Notes under the pieces: generated by a model
The model's input: the letters and a program-made list of their open reading frames with translations, nothing else
Database searches by the model: none
Told to the model about the DNA's origin: nothing
In this document: piece after piece, positions 36,004 to 44,900 of the stretch
How the letters are laid out: each line of letters opens with the position of its first letter
Position numbering within the stretch: position 1 is the first letter of the stretch
Position numbers and translations under genes: made by a program
Assembly: GCF_017922435.1 (NCBI RefSeq)
Contig: NZ_VDEZ01000003.1
Span: 1 to 64,000, forward strand
DNA from: Thalassospira sp. ER-Se-21-Dark
GTDB lineage: Bacteria > Pseudomonadota > Alphaproteobacteria > Rhodospirillales > Thalassospiraceae
Length of the DNA stretch: 64,000 bases
Direction of reading: 5' to 3'

Positions 36004-38709
36004 TTACATGCTGCTCAGTGTCTGGATCAGGGTCGAGACAAGCGCATCGCGATCAAATTTGGCCACATAGTCGCTGAAACCGACCTGACGACCGCGTTCG
36101 AAGTCTTCCTCTTTGGTGTGCGAGGACAGGGCAATGATTGGAATTTCACCCCATTCTGCATCATCCTGAAGCGCTTCGGCAAATTCAAAGCCGTTCATGC
36201 CCGGCATTTCGATGTCACTGATGATCGCGTCAAACAGAACACCACGGTTTTTAAGGTCCATGGCCTGTTCTGCATTTTCGACCGCAGTCACATTGAAACC
36301 GGCAACCGACAGCATCGGCGTCAGCAGGTTACGGAAGAACGGGCTGTCATCGATCAAAAGAACACGCTTCTTCTCGCCGCCGTTATCCTCGGTGCCGAAC
36401 CAGTCGCTGAAGGCCAATTCAAGATAGTAACCGGCATCAATCAGGTCGGTCGCCTTGCCGTCAATCACGGCCGAACCAACCAGACCATCCTGATCCGCGG
36501 TCAGTTCAACATTCAGCACGTCATCAACAATATCGACGATCTCGTCGACAACCAGACCCATGGTGCGTTCACGATCCTGGAACACAAGGGTCGGCTGACG
36601 GCCTTCTGACTTCATCTGGTAGCTACCGTCGATAAAGACAAGAGGCATAAGCTTGCCGCGGTACTGGACCAGCGGACGGCCATTCGAATGTTCGATATTC
36701 TCGACATCGATTTCTTCAAGACGGGCAACCAGTGCCAGCGGAACCGCACGCACTTCGCTGCCACCGGCCCGGAAGACCAGCATGGATGTGGTTTCACGAT
36801 CCGATGCATCCGCCTTGGCCTTGCCTTCGACACCTTGCGAACCACCAACGGTGATCTCGCCAGTGCGGGTGGCAATGCCGTTCGGATCAAGGATCATGAT
36901 CACGCTACCGTCGCCAAGGATGGTGTTACCCGAGAACAGCGACAGATCGCGCAGGATCGGGGCCACCGGTTTGACAACGATTTCCTCGGTGTCGAACACG
37001 CGGTCAACGATGATACCGAACGAATAGGTACCAACCTGTGCGACGACGATGAATGCTTCTTCATCGACGGCATCGTCGCTTTCCTGAGTGGTATCAAGAC
37101 CAAGAATTTTCTTGAGCGTGACCAGCGGCAGCAGACGGTTACGCAGGCGCAGGACCGGCGTGTCGTGAATGCGTTCGATGGAATGTTCGGAATTGTTCGA
37201 TGCACGAACAAGTTCCAGAACGCTGATCTGCGGAATGGCAAAGCGTTCGCCGCCACTTTCCACGATCAGGGCCGACACGATGGCCAGCGTCAGCGGGATC
37301 TTGATGATAAAGGTCGACCCACGGCCTTCGACCGATTTCAGTTCGACCGTACCACCGATCTTTTCGATGTTGGTACGCACAACGTCCATACCCACACCAC
37401 GACCGGAAACCGAAGTCACCTTTTCCGCGGTCGAGAAACCGGCCTTGAAGATGAACTGCTGGATCTGCTGTTCACCCATGCCTTCAAGCTCGCCCTCGGT
37501 CGCAAGACCGTTGGCAATCGCCTTGGCTTTAATGCGCTCAAGGTTCAGACCGCGACCGTCATCGGAAATCTCGATGATGATGTGACCGCCTTCATGATAC
37601 GCATTCAGCGTGACCGTACCGGTTTCAGGCTTGCCTGCATCGCGACGGCCCGGAATATCTTCCAGACCATGGTCGGCAGAGTTACGCACCATGTGGGTCA
37701 GCGGGTCCTTGATCAGTTCAAGAACCTGACGGTCCAGTTCGGTATCGGCACCGATCATCTGCAGATCGATTTTCTTGTTCATCTCGAGGGCAAGGTCGCG
37801 AACGATACGCGGCAGTTTCGCCCATGCGTTGCCGATCGGCTGCATACGGGTCTTCATCACGCCTTCCTGAAGGTCGGTCGTGATGTGCGACAGGCGCTGC
37901 AACGGCACGGTGAATTCGCTGTCATCCTTGCCACGAACCATCTGCAAAAGCTGGTTACGGGTCAGGACGAGTTCGGAAACGAGCGTCATCAGGTTTTCAA
38001 GCAGCTCGACATTCACACGAATGGTCTGGGCTGCAACCGAGCTTTCCTTGGCTTCTGCGCGCGGTGCCTCTGCCTTTGGCTTTTCGGCAGCCTTTTTGGC
38101 CGGCGCAACTTCCTGGGATTTCGCAGCAGCGGGCGGAGCTGCCGGTTTTGCCTGTGCTTCAGGCTCCGGTTCAGCGGCCGCCGCCGGTTCGTCAGGAACT
38201 TCAAAATCGGGATCGTATTCTGCGGCGTCAAAAGCAGCCTGCAGTTTTTCGTCGTCCGTCATCGGAACTTCTTCGTCGGCTTCCTCTGCTGCCGGGGCTG
38301 CTGCAGCAGCCGGCGCACCACCCGGAATTTGGCCGGTATCGGCAAAGTGGTTCAGACGACCAATCAGATCAGCATCATTTCCGTCCGGCTCGGCTTCGTT
38401 CTGTTCGAGCTCGCCCAGCAGATACTTAATGGTGTCGATCGACTCAAGAACAAGCGTCACGGCATCAGGTGTCACCACCAGTTCGCCGTCACGGATTTTA
38501 CCGAGCACGTTCTCGCCAGCGTGGGCAACAGCCTCAAGGCGCGGCAGGCCAAGAAAGCCGCAAGTGCCCTTAATGGTGTGAACCAAGCGGAAAATATTGG
38601 ACAAGATGTCCGGATCATTCGGGTTCTGTTCCAGCTTCACCAGTTCGACGTCAAGCGTCGACAGGCTTTCAGAAGTCTCGGTCAGAAATTCACTTAAAAG
38701 ATCGTCCAT
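36004..38709 (-). CDS. cheA: Chemotaxis histidine kinase CheA with C-terminal receiver
   Basis: The central kinase of chemotaxis. The chosen ATG (38709) follows GGAGGGGG and gives 901 residues; an upstream in-frame ATG lacks this site. Order: HPt domain with His44 in RLVHTIKGTCGFLG, an Ala/Glu/Pro-rich linker (about 130-240), the dimerisation helix, a HATPase domain with DHGLEDIPGRR and GRGVGMDVV, CheW-like regulatory domain(s), and a complete receiver at the end (about 780-900) with VLLIDDSPFFRN and SDIEMPGMNGFE. A C-terminal receiver makes it a hybrid CheA, common in alphaproteobacteria. No separate P2 CheY-binding domain is evident. Confidence 0.95.
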   Translation of the reverse strand: MDDLLSEFLTETSESLSTLDVELVKLEQNPNDPDILSNIFRLVHTIKGTCGFLGLPRLEAVAHAGENVLGKIRDGELVVTPDAVTLVLESIDTIKYLLGELEQNEAEPDGNDADLIGRLNHFADTGQIPGGAPAAAAAPAAEEADEEVPMTDDEKLQAAFDAAEYDPDFEVPDEPAAAAEPEPEAQAKPAAPPAAAKSQEVAPAKKAAEKPKAEAPRAEAKESSVAAQTIRVNVELLENLMTLVSELVLTRNQLLQMVRGKDDSEFTVPLQRLSHITTDLQEGVMKTRMQPIGNAWAKLPRIVRDLALEMNKKIDLQMIGADTELDRQVLELIKDPLTHMVRNSADHGLEDIPGRRDAGKPETGTVTLNAYHEGGHIIIEISDDGRGLNLERIKAKAIANGLATEGELEGMGEQQIQQFIFKAGFSTAEKVTSVSGRGVGMDVVRTNIEKIGGTVELKSVEGRGSTFIIKIPLTLAIVSALIVESGGERFAIPQISVLELVRASNNSEHSIERIHDTPVLRLRNRLLPLVTLKKILGLDTTQESDDAVDEEAFIVVAQVGTYSFGIIVDRVFDTEEIVVKPVAPILRDLSLFSGNTILGDGSVIMILDPNGIATRTGEITVGGSQGVEGKAKADASDRETTSMLVFRAGGSEVRAVPLALVARLEEIDVENIEHSNGRPLVQYRGKLMPLVFIDGSYQMKSEGRQPTLVFQDRERTMGLVVDEIVDIVDDVLNVELTADQDGLVGSAVIDGKATDLIDAGYYLELAFSDWFGTEDNGGEKKRVLLIDDSPFFRNLLTPMLSVAGFNVTAVENAEQAMDLKNRGVLFDAIISDIEMPGMNGFEFAEALQDDAEWGEIPIIALSSHTKEEDFERGRQVGFSDYVAKFDRDALVSTLIQTLSSM

Positions 38710-38767
38710 ATACCCCCTCCAAATCTCCAACAATCAATAGCTTGTCGGAACTGGAACTCCCATTAAA

Positions 38768-38781
38768 GCGCCAAATGGCGC
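38768..38781 (-). terminator. Small hairpin between chpT and cheA
   Basis: GCGCC (38768-38772) pairs with GGCGC (38777-38781) with a 4-nt loop. On the minus strand it is followed by TTTAAT. It is weak as a terminator, so read-through from chpT into cheA is possible. Confidence 0.35.
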
Positions 38782-38851
38782 AAACGTACTATACTTCGGT
38801 ATCTTAGGTAGAAGCTATTGCACGCCATTACCAGACCTGCCGGTCAAATTT

Positions 38852-39457
38852 TTATCCATAGATCAATGCAATATTTCCGTCCTGTTGCAAGACCGAAAGC
38901 ACTCCACCCCCGAGTTTAGCCAGTTTCCGCAAGAAAAACGCCTGAACATTGCGCGGATCGAGTGCATCAGTAGAAACTTCTTTTTCCAATACATTCATGA
39001 TTTCAGGGCGCAAGGCAGCGCGTTTGCCTTCGCCCAGAACCGTTACTTTACCGGAGTCGCGCATAACCGAAAGCGTTCCACCGAACGGCAAAGCTTCACG
39101 GGCAAGCATAACCATGTTCAATACGATTCGCCCGTGAGATGGATCAATCGGAAGATCCGGCCAATCAAGTGTGACCTTCCCTTCGGCCGCATAAGTCTGT
39201 TTTGCCGCTTCTCGCATCGCGGCGGTATCGGCACTGCTGCCCGCACGCCCGAAGGCCAACCGGAACAGTTGCAAACGACGTGCGGCCTCAAGACCACTTT
39301 TGCGCATGAGTGCCAGCGCCTCATCGTCGCTAACCCCGTCTTCCCCCATCAGTTCTGCCCCGGCATTGACCGCCCCGACCGGACCGACAAGATCATGACA
39401 GATCCGCGAACTGATCAGTTCGATCAAGGTCAGTTCAAGGGTGGCATCCTCTTCCAT
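38852..39457 (-). CDS. chpT: Histidine phosphotransferase ChpT
   Basis: ChpT passes phosphate from the hybrid kinase CckA to CtrA (and CpdR). The 201-residue protein has the dimerisation/HPt motif SSRICHDLVGPVGAV with phosphorylatable His21, followed by a degenerate ATPase-like fold without nucleotide-binding motifs (NMVMLAREALPFGG). ATG 39457 is chosen for GGAGAG upstream and because the upstream extension is composition-odd. Its location next to cheA, with ctrA elsewhere in the same window, ties the phosphorelay to motility. Confidence 0.92.
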   Translation of the reverse strand: MEEDATLELTLIELISSRICHDLVGPVGAVNAGAELMGEDGVSDDEALALMRKSGLEAARRLQLFRLAFGRAGSSADTAAMREAAKQTYAAEGKVTLDWPDLPIDPSHGRIVLNMVMLAREALPFGGTLSVMRDSGKVTVLGEGKRAALRPEIMNVLEKEVSTDALDPRNVQAFFLRKLAKLGGGVLSVLQQDGNIALIYG

Positions 39458-39739
39458 AGCGCGGGCTCTCCAAGGTCTTTGCGTATCGTCACAACATCGT
39501 GCCCCAAGACACAATGCGCTTCCCGAATGGTCCGTTCTGACCGAACAGGTCACTCGCAGAAGCCACAAGATTGCCGCCGATATATTAAGAGCTTATTTAG
39601 CACGCTCGAAAATCAGGCTTTTCCGACCCGGCAAATTTTGCCTCTTGGCGATATCGGGTCCGCAACACGCAGCCGCAAATTGCGCGACCTCGGCAAACGA
39701 CCTATATTGAAGCCAGCAACACAGGATACAGAGCACCCA

Positions 39740-39925
39740 ATGGATTTCTTGCTGACGCCAGGCGCCATCGTGCGTCATCCCAATCAACCGGACTGGGGAC
39801 TGGGCCGCATTCAGGCCGTTGACGGAGATCGAATCGCTGTCAATTTCGAAGAGGCCGGTCGCCAGATCATCCGCCAGCGCTATGTCGTTCTGGAAATTGT
39901 CGAAGCCGCGGCGGGCTACGAATAA
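39740..39925 (+). CDS. DUF3553-type small protein
   Basis: A 61-residue protein with an SH3/Tudor-like core: PGAIVRHPNQPDWGLGRIQ, then RIAVNFEEAG and a final VVLEIV. This is the DUF3553 pattern common in alphaproteobacteria; related folds occur at the C-terminus of UvrD/PcrA helicases and in CarD-like RNA polymerase binding proteins. Its function is not established. It is a stand-alone gene divergent from chpT. Confidence 0.75.
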   Translation: MDFLLTPGAIVRHPNQPDWGLGRIQAVDGDRIAVNFEEAGRQIIRQRYVVLEIVEAAAGYE

Positions 39926-40081
39926 GCGCCCTTCCTGCAACCGGTCCTTGAAGGCAACGCTTGGCACATGGATTGCTCGGATCGAATTGTTAATCAATTC
40001 ACCATACAAGATGGACTCTATCACACACTCGATAGATGAACCTGACACGAGCACAACAGTCTTAAGAAGGTTTCGAAGCCC

Positions 40082-40894
40082 ATGATCGCAGCCAATAAAC
40101 CACCGCGTGACAGCTTTAAACAGCGCCACCACGTCGCGGCCTTTACCGTGCTGGAACAATTTGCCCAGGGCCTTGTGCATGTTGCCCGCAACCATGGCGG
40201 TTCCGTTACCGAAGAACAGATCCTGAAATCGCTCAATAGCCTGCGCGACAACGAAGATTTGTTCGACAATGCATGGGCGATCCTTGAAAGCGACCTCGAA
40301 GCGATCAAGACCCGCGAACATGCTGCCCTGCGCCACGATCCGTTCGGACGTCTGCTGGTCTCGCGCTTTGATCATCTGCTTGAAGGCAACGCAGCCGGCG
40401 ATACCGAACACGGCGCTCTGTCCCGCACCATCCTGCAGCCTTTCTTCAAGGTCATCCGCATGATGGTCGGCATGGACATGCTTCAGGAAATCGATCGCGA
40501 AATTCACGAAATCATCGAAGCCCACGCCAATGATGATGACGAGTTGCGCAATCCTTCCGAATACTGGGATCATCTGGCGAAAACCCCGGAAGTCCGGTCG
40601 CGGGTCAATCTGGTGTTTGCCCGCATGGCGCTGCATTTCAGCAACTATGAACACCGCAAGAAATGGCTGATCCAGCTGGTCAATGACAACATGGTCCATG
40701 GCGAAGAACGTTGGGAATTTACCGAAACCCACTGCATCCGCCTGCTTGATGCGTTGTTTGCCGACGTGCGCAAAACGCTTGCCGTGCCGGAACAGTCCGC
40801 CGAACTGGTCGCGCGGATGGGCCGCGAAAACGTCGCCACGCTGCGCGAAGTGGTCAAATGCATTGATGCGGACGTCGCCAAATTACCAAAGTGA
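40082..40894 (+). CDS. Conserved hypothetical protein
   Basis: A soluble, mostly alpha-helical 270-residue protein without signal peptide or membrane segment. It is rich in His, Arg, Glu and Asp. It has helical blocks such as HHVAAFTVLEQFAQGL and SRTILQPFFKVIRMMVGM. I do not recognise the family. Coding composition matches the neighbours. ATG follows AAGAAGG at a rather long distance. It is flanked by the DUF3553 gene and moaA, which gives no hint of role. Confidence 0.7.
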   Translation: MIAANKPPRDSFKQRHHVAAFTVLEQFAQGLVHVARNHGGSVTEEQILKSLNSLRDNEDLFDNAWAILESDLEAIKTREHAALRHDPFGRLLVSRFDHLLEGNAAGDTEHGALSRTILQPFFKVIRMMVGMDMLQEIDREIHEIIEAHANDDDELRNPSEYWDHLAKTPEVRSRVNLVFARMALHFSNYEHRKKWLIQLVNDNMVHGEERWEFTETHCIRLLDALFADVRKTLAVPEQSAELVARMGRENVATLREVVKCIDADVAKLPK

Positions 40895-40988
40895 TGGTGG
40901 ACCTGCGGGCACCCGTTACCTGACGGTTACCCCTTAACGAACGAATATATGAGCTGCGATCTGTTATCGAATCGTGGCTTATATCGTT

Positions 40989-41009
40989 TTCACCTGACGG
41001 AAAGGTGAA
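40989..41009 (+). promoter_or_regulatory. Hairpin in the moaA leader
   Basis: TTCACCT (40989-40995) pairs perfectly with AGGTGAA (41003-41009) around a 7-nt loop. It may be part of the moaA 5' untranslated region. The Moco riboswitch consensus was not recognised, so no ligand is proposed. Confidence 0.35.
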
Positions 41010-41116
41010 CACCACAGATCGAAACAGACTGGTCAAACCCCCGTCTGCTGTGCCACATTCGCCTCACAACGATTGCAAAAAGCCCGGAAACTCAACAACA
41101 CCTTTGAAACGCCACC

Positions 41117-42115
41117 ATGACCAAACCGCTGATCGACAAATATGGCAGACATGTCTCTTACCTGCGCGTCTCGGTAACCGACCGCTGCGATTTCCGCTGC
41201 ACCTATTGCATGGCGGAAAACATGACATTTCTGCCAAAATCCGATGTTCTTTCACTCGAAGAACTCGATCAGCTCTGCACGGCTTTCATCACGCGTGGCG
41301 TGCGCAAACTGCGCCTGACGGGGGGCGAACCGCTGGTACGCCGGGGCATCATGGATCTGATTGCCAATCTTTCTCGCCATCTAAAAACCGGCGCGCTTGA
41401 TGAGCTGACCATGACCACCAATGGCAGCCAGTTGACCACCTATGCCGATGATCTGGCCCGCCTTGGTGTGAAGCGCCTGAACATCTCGCTTGATAGTCTG
41501 GATTCCCAGAAATTCACCGAAATCACCCGTCGCGGCCGCCTTGAACAGGTGCTGGCCGGGCTTGAGGCCGCCAAACAGGCCGGTATTTCGATCAAGATCA
41601 ACACCGTCGCCCTTCGCAATTTCAACGAAGACGAAATGTCACGCCTTGTTTCCTGGTGTGGCAAGGAAGGGTTTGACCTGTGCCTGATCGAAACCATGCC
41701 GCTTGGCGACATTGACGGTGACCGCACCGATCAGTATTTGCCCCTGACCGCTGTGCGTGAACGTCTGGAACAGGAATACACCCTGATACCGTCCGAATAT
41801 GTCACCCCGGGCCCGGCCCGCTATACCACGGTGGCCGAAACCGGCGGACGTCTTGGCTTCATCACGCCGCTGACCCATAATTTCTGCGAAGGTTGCAATC
41901 GTGTGCGCGTGACCTGCACCGGCACCCTTTACATGTGCCTTGGTCAGGAAGACCACGTTGACCTGCGCGCCGCCCTTCGTACCGGCGACCCGCGTGCCCT
42001 TGATCAGATGCTTGATGCTGCCATGGACCTCAAACCCAAAGGCCATGATTTTGTGATTGATCGCAAAGGCCAGAAACCGGCTGTTGGTCGGCATATGAGT
42101 ATGACCGGGGGCTAA
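41117..42115 (+). CDS. moaA: GTP 3',8-cyclase MoaA
   Basis: A radical-SAM enzyme for the first step of molybdenum cofactor biosynthesis. The 332 residues have the N-terminal cluster Cys24, Cys28 and Cys31 (CDFRCTYC), the [11 protein letters not shown] motif, and the C-terminal GTP-binding cluster Cys257, Cys260 and Cys274. The protein ends in Gly-Gly, the expected MoaA C-terminus. No other moa gene is nearby. The next gene on the opposite strand (42129) is only 13 nt away. Confidence 0.97.
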   Translation: MTKPLIDKYGRHVSYLRVSVTDRCDFRCTYCMAENMTFLPKSDVLSLEELDQLCTAFITRGVRKLRLTGGEPLVRRGIMDLIANLSRHLKTGALDELTMTTNGSQLTTYADDLARLGVKRLNISLDSLDSQKFTEITRRGRLEQVLAGLEAAKQAGISIKINTVALRNFNEDEMSRLVSWCGKEGFDLCLIETMPLGDIDGDRTDQYLPLTAVRERLEQEYTLIPSEYVTPGPARYTTVAETGGRLGFITPLTHNFCEGCNRVRVTCTGTLYMCLGQEDHVDLRAALRTGDPRALDQMLDAAMDLKPKGHDFVIDRKGQKPAVGRHMSMTGG

Positions 42116-42128
42116 GAACTAAACCGCT

Positions 42129-43166
42129 TCACAGTATACCAAAATAGGTTTTGATTGCCCACAACGCCGCGGCGACCAAAAGACCGTCTACAACGGTAAA
42201 AAGCAACGAACCCACTTTCGAAAATACAGCCCCTTTGATGCCGCGAGTTTCAGCCGAGTTCTGCTCTCCAAAACAACATTTGAAGTTTCTAAGTATTTTT
42301 TTGTTGTAAAAAGTGAGTGATGAAATCCCCAATATCACCACGAGCATTGATACGTATCTGTGAATATCGTTTTGTACGCCCATTAGAAAAACAAGCGCCA
42401 AACAAAACAGTAAGAAGTTCAAATCTCCAACGTATCTTTTCGCGTAGGTTACGTAGAAGTCTTCCTTCGATTTAATGCGTCTTCGAAGCCGCTCAAAAGT
42501 CGCGAAGGTCCAATTTTCATCCGGCCCTTGCACAGTCAGAACATTCTGTTTCTGCCCAAAATCCACCTGAATAACCTTATTTAGGCCAGCGTCTGACGGT
42601 TCAGCTCCCCTAATAGTAACAAAGTCTGCCATATCGGGCTCAAAATCGGCTTCCTTAAAGTTGCTCAAAGAAAGAATGTTATGAACACCTTGCTTAAATG
42701 AAATAAACACAGGCGCTTGAAATTCATTCTGAATAGATTCGAATAGCCTTACTAGTTCGCTGAAACTAAATGAAACAGCACCAAACTCGTGCCTCTCCAT
42801 CCTTAAGCTCACAGCAGGAATGGACTTTTTCGGTTCTTCTTTGAGATTAGATGGGAAAAGCAGAAAGTCGCCGGCGGCATTGTTATCTGTGTTCCATTCA
42901 CCGCGAAAATTCCCCTCGCTGTCAACTTCTCCTACAGCATTAAAGGAACCAGCACCGCTCTCCGGAACCGGATCAACTCGATAGCCGGTTAAGTCAAGTC
43001 GCCCGTCAGGAAAACTCTTAACCTCAACACGGAATGCCAAGACCTCACTAAAGTCGGCCTCCTTTAGCCTCAGCAAGCCTCTCCCTTCTTCATCAAGCTT
43101 TAAAGAGACGTTTCCTGGATGCGTCCCGACAATACGCCCATTCCAACTTCCTTGAATTCCAGCCAC
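42129..43166 (-). CDS. AT-rich orphan membrane protein, unknown function
   Basis: A 345-residue protein. Residues 1-105 look like a small all-beta, lipocalin-like module (SWNGRIVGTHPGNVSL to FRGEWNTDNNAAGDFLLF). Residues 120-240 form a mixed domain. Residues about 250-345 contain three or four hydrophobic helices. I do not recognise any family. Codon use and G+C differ from the neighbours: two 60-base stretches that I counted are 24/60 G+C, well below the surrounding genes. This suggests acquisition by transfer. It lies between moaA and a GIY-YIG gene, with no transposase or attachment site nearby. Confidence 0.75.
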   Translation of the reverse strand: MAGIQGSWNGRIVGTHPGNVSLKLDEEGRGLLRLKEADFSEVLAFRVEVKSFPDGRLDLTGYRVDPVPESGAGSFNAVGEVDSEGNFRGEWNTDNNAAGDFLLFPSNLKEEPKKSIPAVSLRMERHEFGAVSFSFSELVRLFESIQNEFQAPVFISFKQGVHNILSLSNFKEADFEPDMADFVTIRGAEPSDAGLNKVIQVDFGQKQNVLTVQGPDENWTFATFERLRRRIKSKEDFYVTYAKRYVGDLNFLLFCLALVFLMGVQNDIHRYVSMLVVILGISSLTFYNKKILRNFKCCFGEQNSAETRGIKGAVFSKVGSLLFTVVDGLLVAAALWAIKTYFGIL

Positions 43167-43213
43167 AGCTTACTTCTCTCTGATTATGAGATTAGAAATC
43201 AATAATGCTCACT

Positions 43214-43669
43214 CTAGGGCGCACAAGCAACCAATGGTTGCCAAGTAAGTTCGAAGCTCTGAACCACCAGCAAATGCGAATGGCAACTTACGCAATCAGT
43301 ACTGCCAAATCCCGGAACCGGAACCTGTGTATCCGTTTCCTGATAGGCAGCGCATAATTCACACTCATTCCCACCCGGCACCACCAGCACCGACACAACC
43401 CGTCCGAACCCATTTGACGTCAGTTCATCGACATGCCAATGGGGTTTCTTGGTCGCCTTGCAGTGGCGTTTTACGCGGGCGGCGATACCTCCCGGGCCAT
43501 TGGCGGAGCCGCAATAAAGATAGGTTCCTTTGGCAAGGGTGATCCCGGCGAAACGTTTGTTTTGAAGCGTCAGGTCAGTTTCGAGTTCGATCACCAGAAC
43601 GTAAGCTCCGGCAACTTTGGGAAGCTGCCGGAGGGTTTGGTCATTTATCTCTGGGAAAAACGTGCTCAC
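43214..43669 (-). CDS. DUF123/GIY-YIG-like domain protein
   Basis: A 151-residue protein with the DUF123 form of the GIY-YIG fold: GAYVLVIEL, then GTYLYCGSANGPGGIAARVKRHC and a KKPHWHVDELT block. Five of its cysteines lie in the C-terminal half (CELCAAY and DCVSCH), possibly metal-binding. The nuclease activity of DUF123 proteins has not been shown. The start is GTG overlapping the stop of the upstream gene (GTGA), so translation is coupled. Confidence 0.8.
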   Translation of the reverse strand: MSTFFPEINDQTLRQLPKVAGAYVLVIELETDLTLQNKRFAGITLAKGTYLYCGSANGPGGIAARVKRHCKATKKPHWHVDELTSNGFGRVVSVLVVPGGNECELCAAYQETDTQVPVPGFGSTDCVSCHSHLLVVQSFELTWQPLVACAP

Positions 43670-44160
43670 GCGTCAGGAGACTCTCGCAGCAACAGATCAA
43701 TCGAAAGTCCGGGTCCGGCCATGCCGTTGGTCAGCACCGGTTCACAATGCTCGTTGATCCGTGCACCGATGCGCTGGCGAAAACCGGTGAAACGCTTTGA
43801 TGCCACCACATCGACCGGTTCATCCAGATGCACCTCGACCCGGAAGACACCGGGTGTCGGGGTAGCGGTGATACTACGGATAAGCCCCGTCACCGCATGC
43901 CCCAGATAGGACCCGGCAAAACGTTTGCCGATGCCAAGGTCCGACACATTGGTCGGGATATTACGCCGTGCCATGGCAACAGCTGTGTTCCAGTCACGAT
44001 AGCCGTGGCTTTGTGCGAGCAGTTCAAGCGAACCGGCATGTGAAACGGACACATCACGCGCCGCCAGTGCTTTGCGCAGGCGTTTGGCCTGTGCCTTAAG
44101 CGCGTCGGTCGGTTCAGACTGAATATCGGTGTGAGCGATATTGAGCGTATTGGAAGTCAT
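43666..44160 (-). CDS. Conserved protein with Glyoxalase_8-type N-terminal motif
   Basis: A 164-residue protein. The first 60 residues carry the alphaproteobacterial pattern LKAQAKRLRKAL followed by SHAGSLELLAQSHGYRDWNTA, seen in small proteins often annotated as glyoxalase superfamily (Glyoxalase_8). The remainder is a beta-rich domain with IGKRFAGSYLGHAVTGLI. No glyoxalase metal ligands can be assigned by eye. Its gene overlaps the DUF123 gene by 4 nt. Confidence 0.6.
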   Translation of the reverse strand: MTSNTLNIAHTDIQSEPTDALKAQAKRLRKALAARDVSVSHAGSLELLAQSHGYRDWNTAVAMARRNIPTNVSDLGIGKRFAGSYLGHAVTGLIRSITATPTPGVFRVEVHLDEPVDVVASKRFTGFRQRIGARINEHCEPVLTNGMAGPGLSIDLLLRESPDA

Positions 44161-44484
44161 AGATCGTCTCCACGCAGGAGGCCGGGGGTCCGCATTGCCG
44201 GGCCGTACCCTGATCGGGAAACGGGTCCGAAAAATTCATTCAACGCACTTTACCAACGGTATAAACCGTGCGGACGGCAGGCGTGCGCAACCTTCAAAAA
44301 GCGTGTTAGCCCAATACCGTCAGAAATACAAGGGGCACATCCTCCGTCGGATGAGCCTGTTATCACCGGATAACGGGCGTTTCACAAAAATTGACAGCCC
44401 CCTTAACAACGACATATACCAGTGAAAACAAGTCATATCGGCGGTCCCGAATATTGCGCCGATCAACCATGAGGAATACGCGCC
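44161..44484 (+). promoter_or_regulatory. bolA upstream region with sigma-70 promoter and inverted repeat
   Basis: No gene is seen in this 324-bp gap. TTGACA (44391-44396) and TATACC (44415-44420) with an 18-bp spacer make a plausible housekeeping promoter for bolA. Just upstream lies GTTATC (44359-44364) / GATAAC (44369-44374), an inverted repeat with a 4-nt centre that could be an operator. The promoter of the divergent gene must also be here but was not resolved. Confidence 0.5.
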
Positions 44485-44718
44485 ATGGCCATGGAAGCCT
44501 ATGAAATCGAAAGCATGATCAAGGAAGCCCTGCCCGATGCACAGGTCCGCATCGAGGATTTGCGCGGCGATGGCGATCATTATGCGGCAATTGTCGTTTC
44601 CGAACAGTTCCGCGGCAAAACCCGCGTGGTTCAGCATCAAATGGTCTATTCCGCGCTCAAGGGCAAAATGGGCGGTGATCTGCATGCGCTGGCCCTGCAA
44701 ACCTCTGCCCCGGACTGA
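44485..44718 (+). CDS. bolA: BolA family protein
   Basis: A 77-residue protein of the BolA fold: IESMIKEALPDAQVRIEDL, then GDGDHYAAIVVSEQF with a conserved His, and KTRVVQHQMVYSAL. BolA proteins form [2Fe-2S]-bridged complexes with monothiol glutaredoxins and take part in iron-sulfur and iron signalling. The likely partner gene grxD is at 45903, with rarD in between. ATG follows GAGGAATACG. Confidence 0.93.
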   Translation: MAMEAYEIESMIKEALPDAQVRIEDLRGDGDHYAAIVVSEQFRGKTRVVQHQMVYSALKGKMGGDLHALALQTSAPD

Positions 44719-44900
44719 TCATACCATCTGCAAGGCAGCGCCACCTCGCCACCACCACGACCGCCTTGCCAAACTTTTTCGAGGGCCGTTTCATTTCGGC
44801 CCTCAACGACTTTCAGAGCACACTGAACTGGTCCAAAAACGTAGCGGCCGGTCACAACGCCCCAATTAACTGACCACCGCTATACGTTAGGTCCTGCCCC

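Noticed and set aside
36688..38697. A 669-codon open frame on the + strand opposite cheA
   Set aside because: It is rich in Arg, His and Gln, with no domain, and lies entirely antisense to a perfect CheA. It is a codon-bias shadow.
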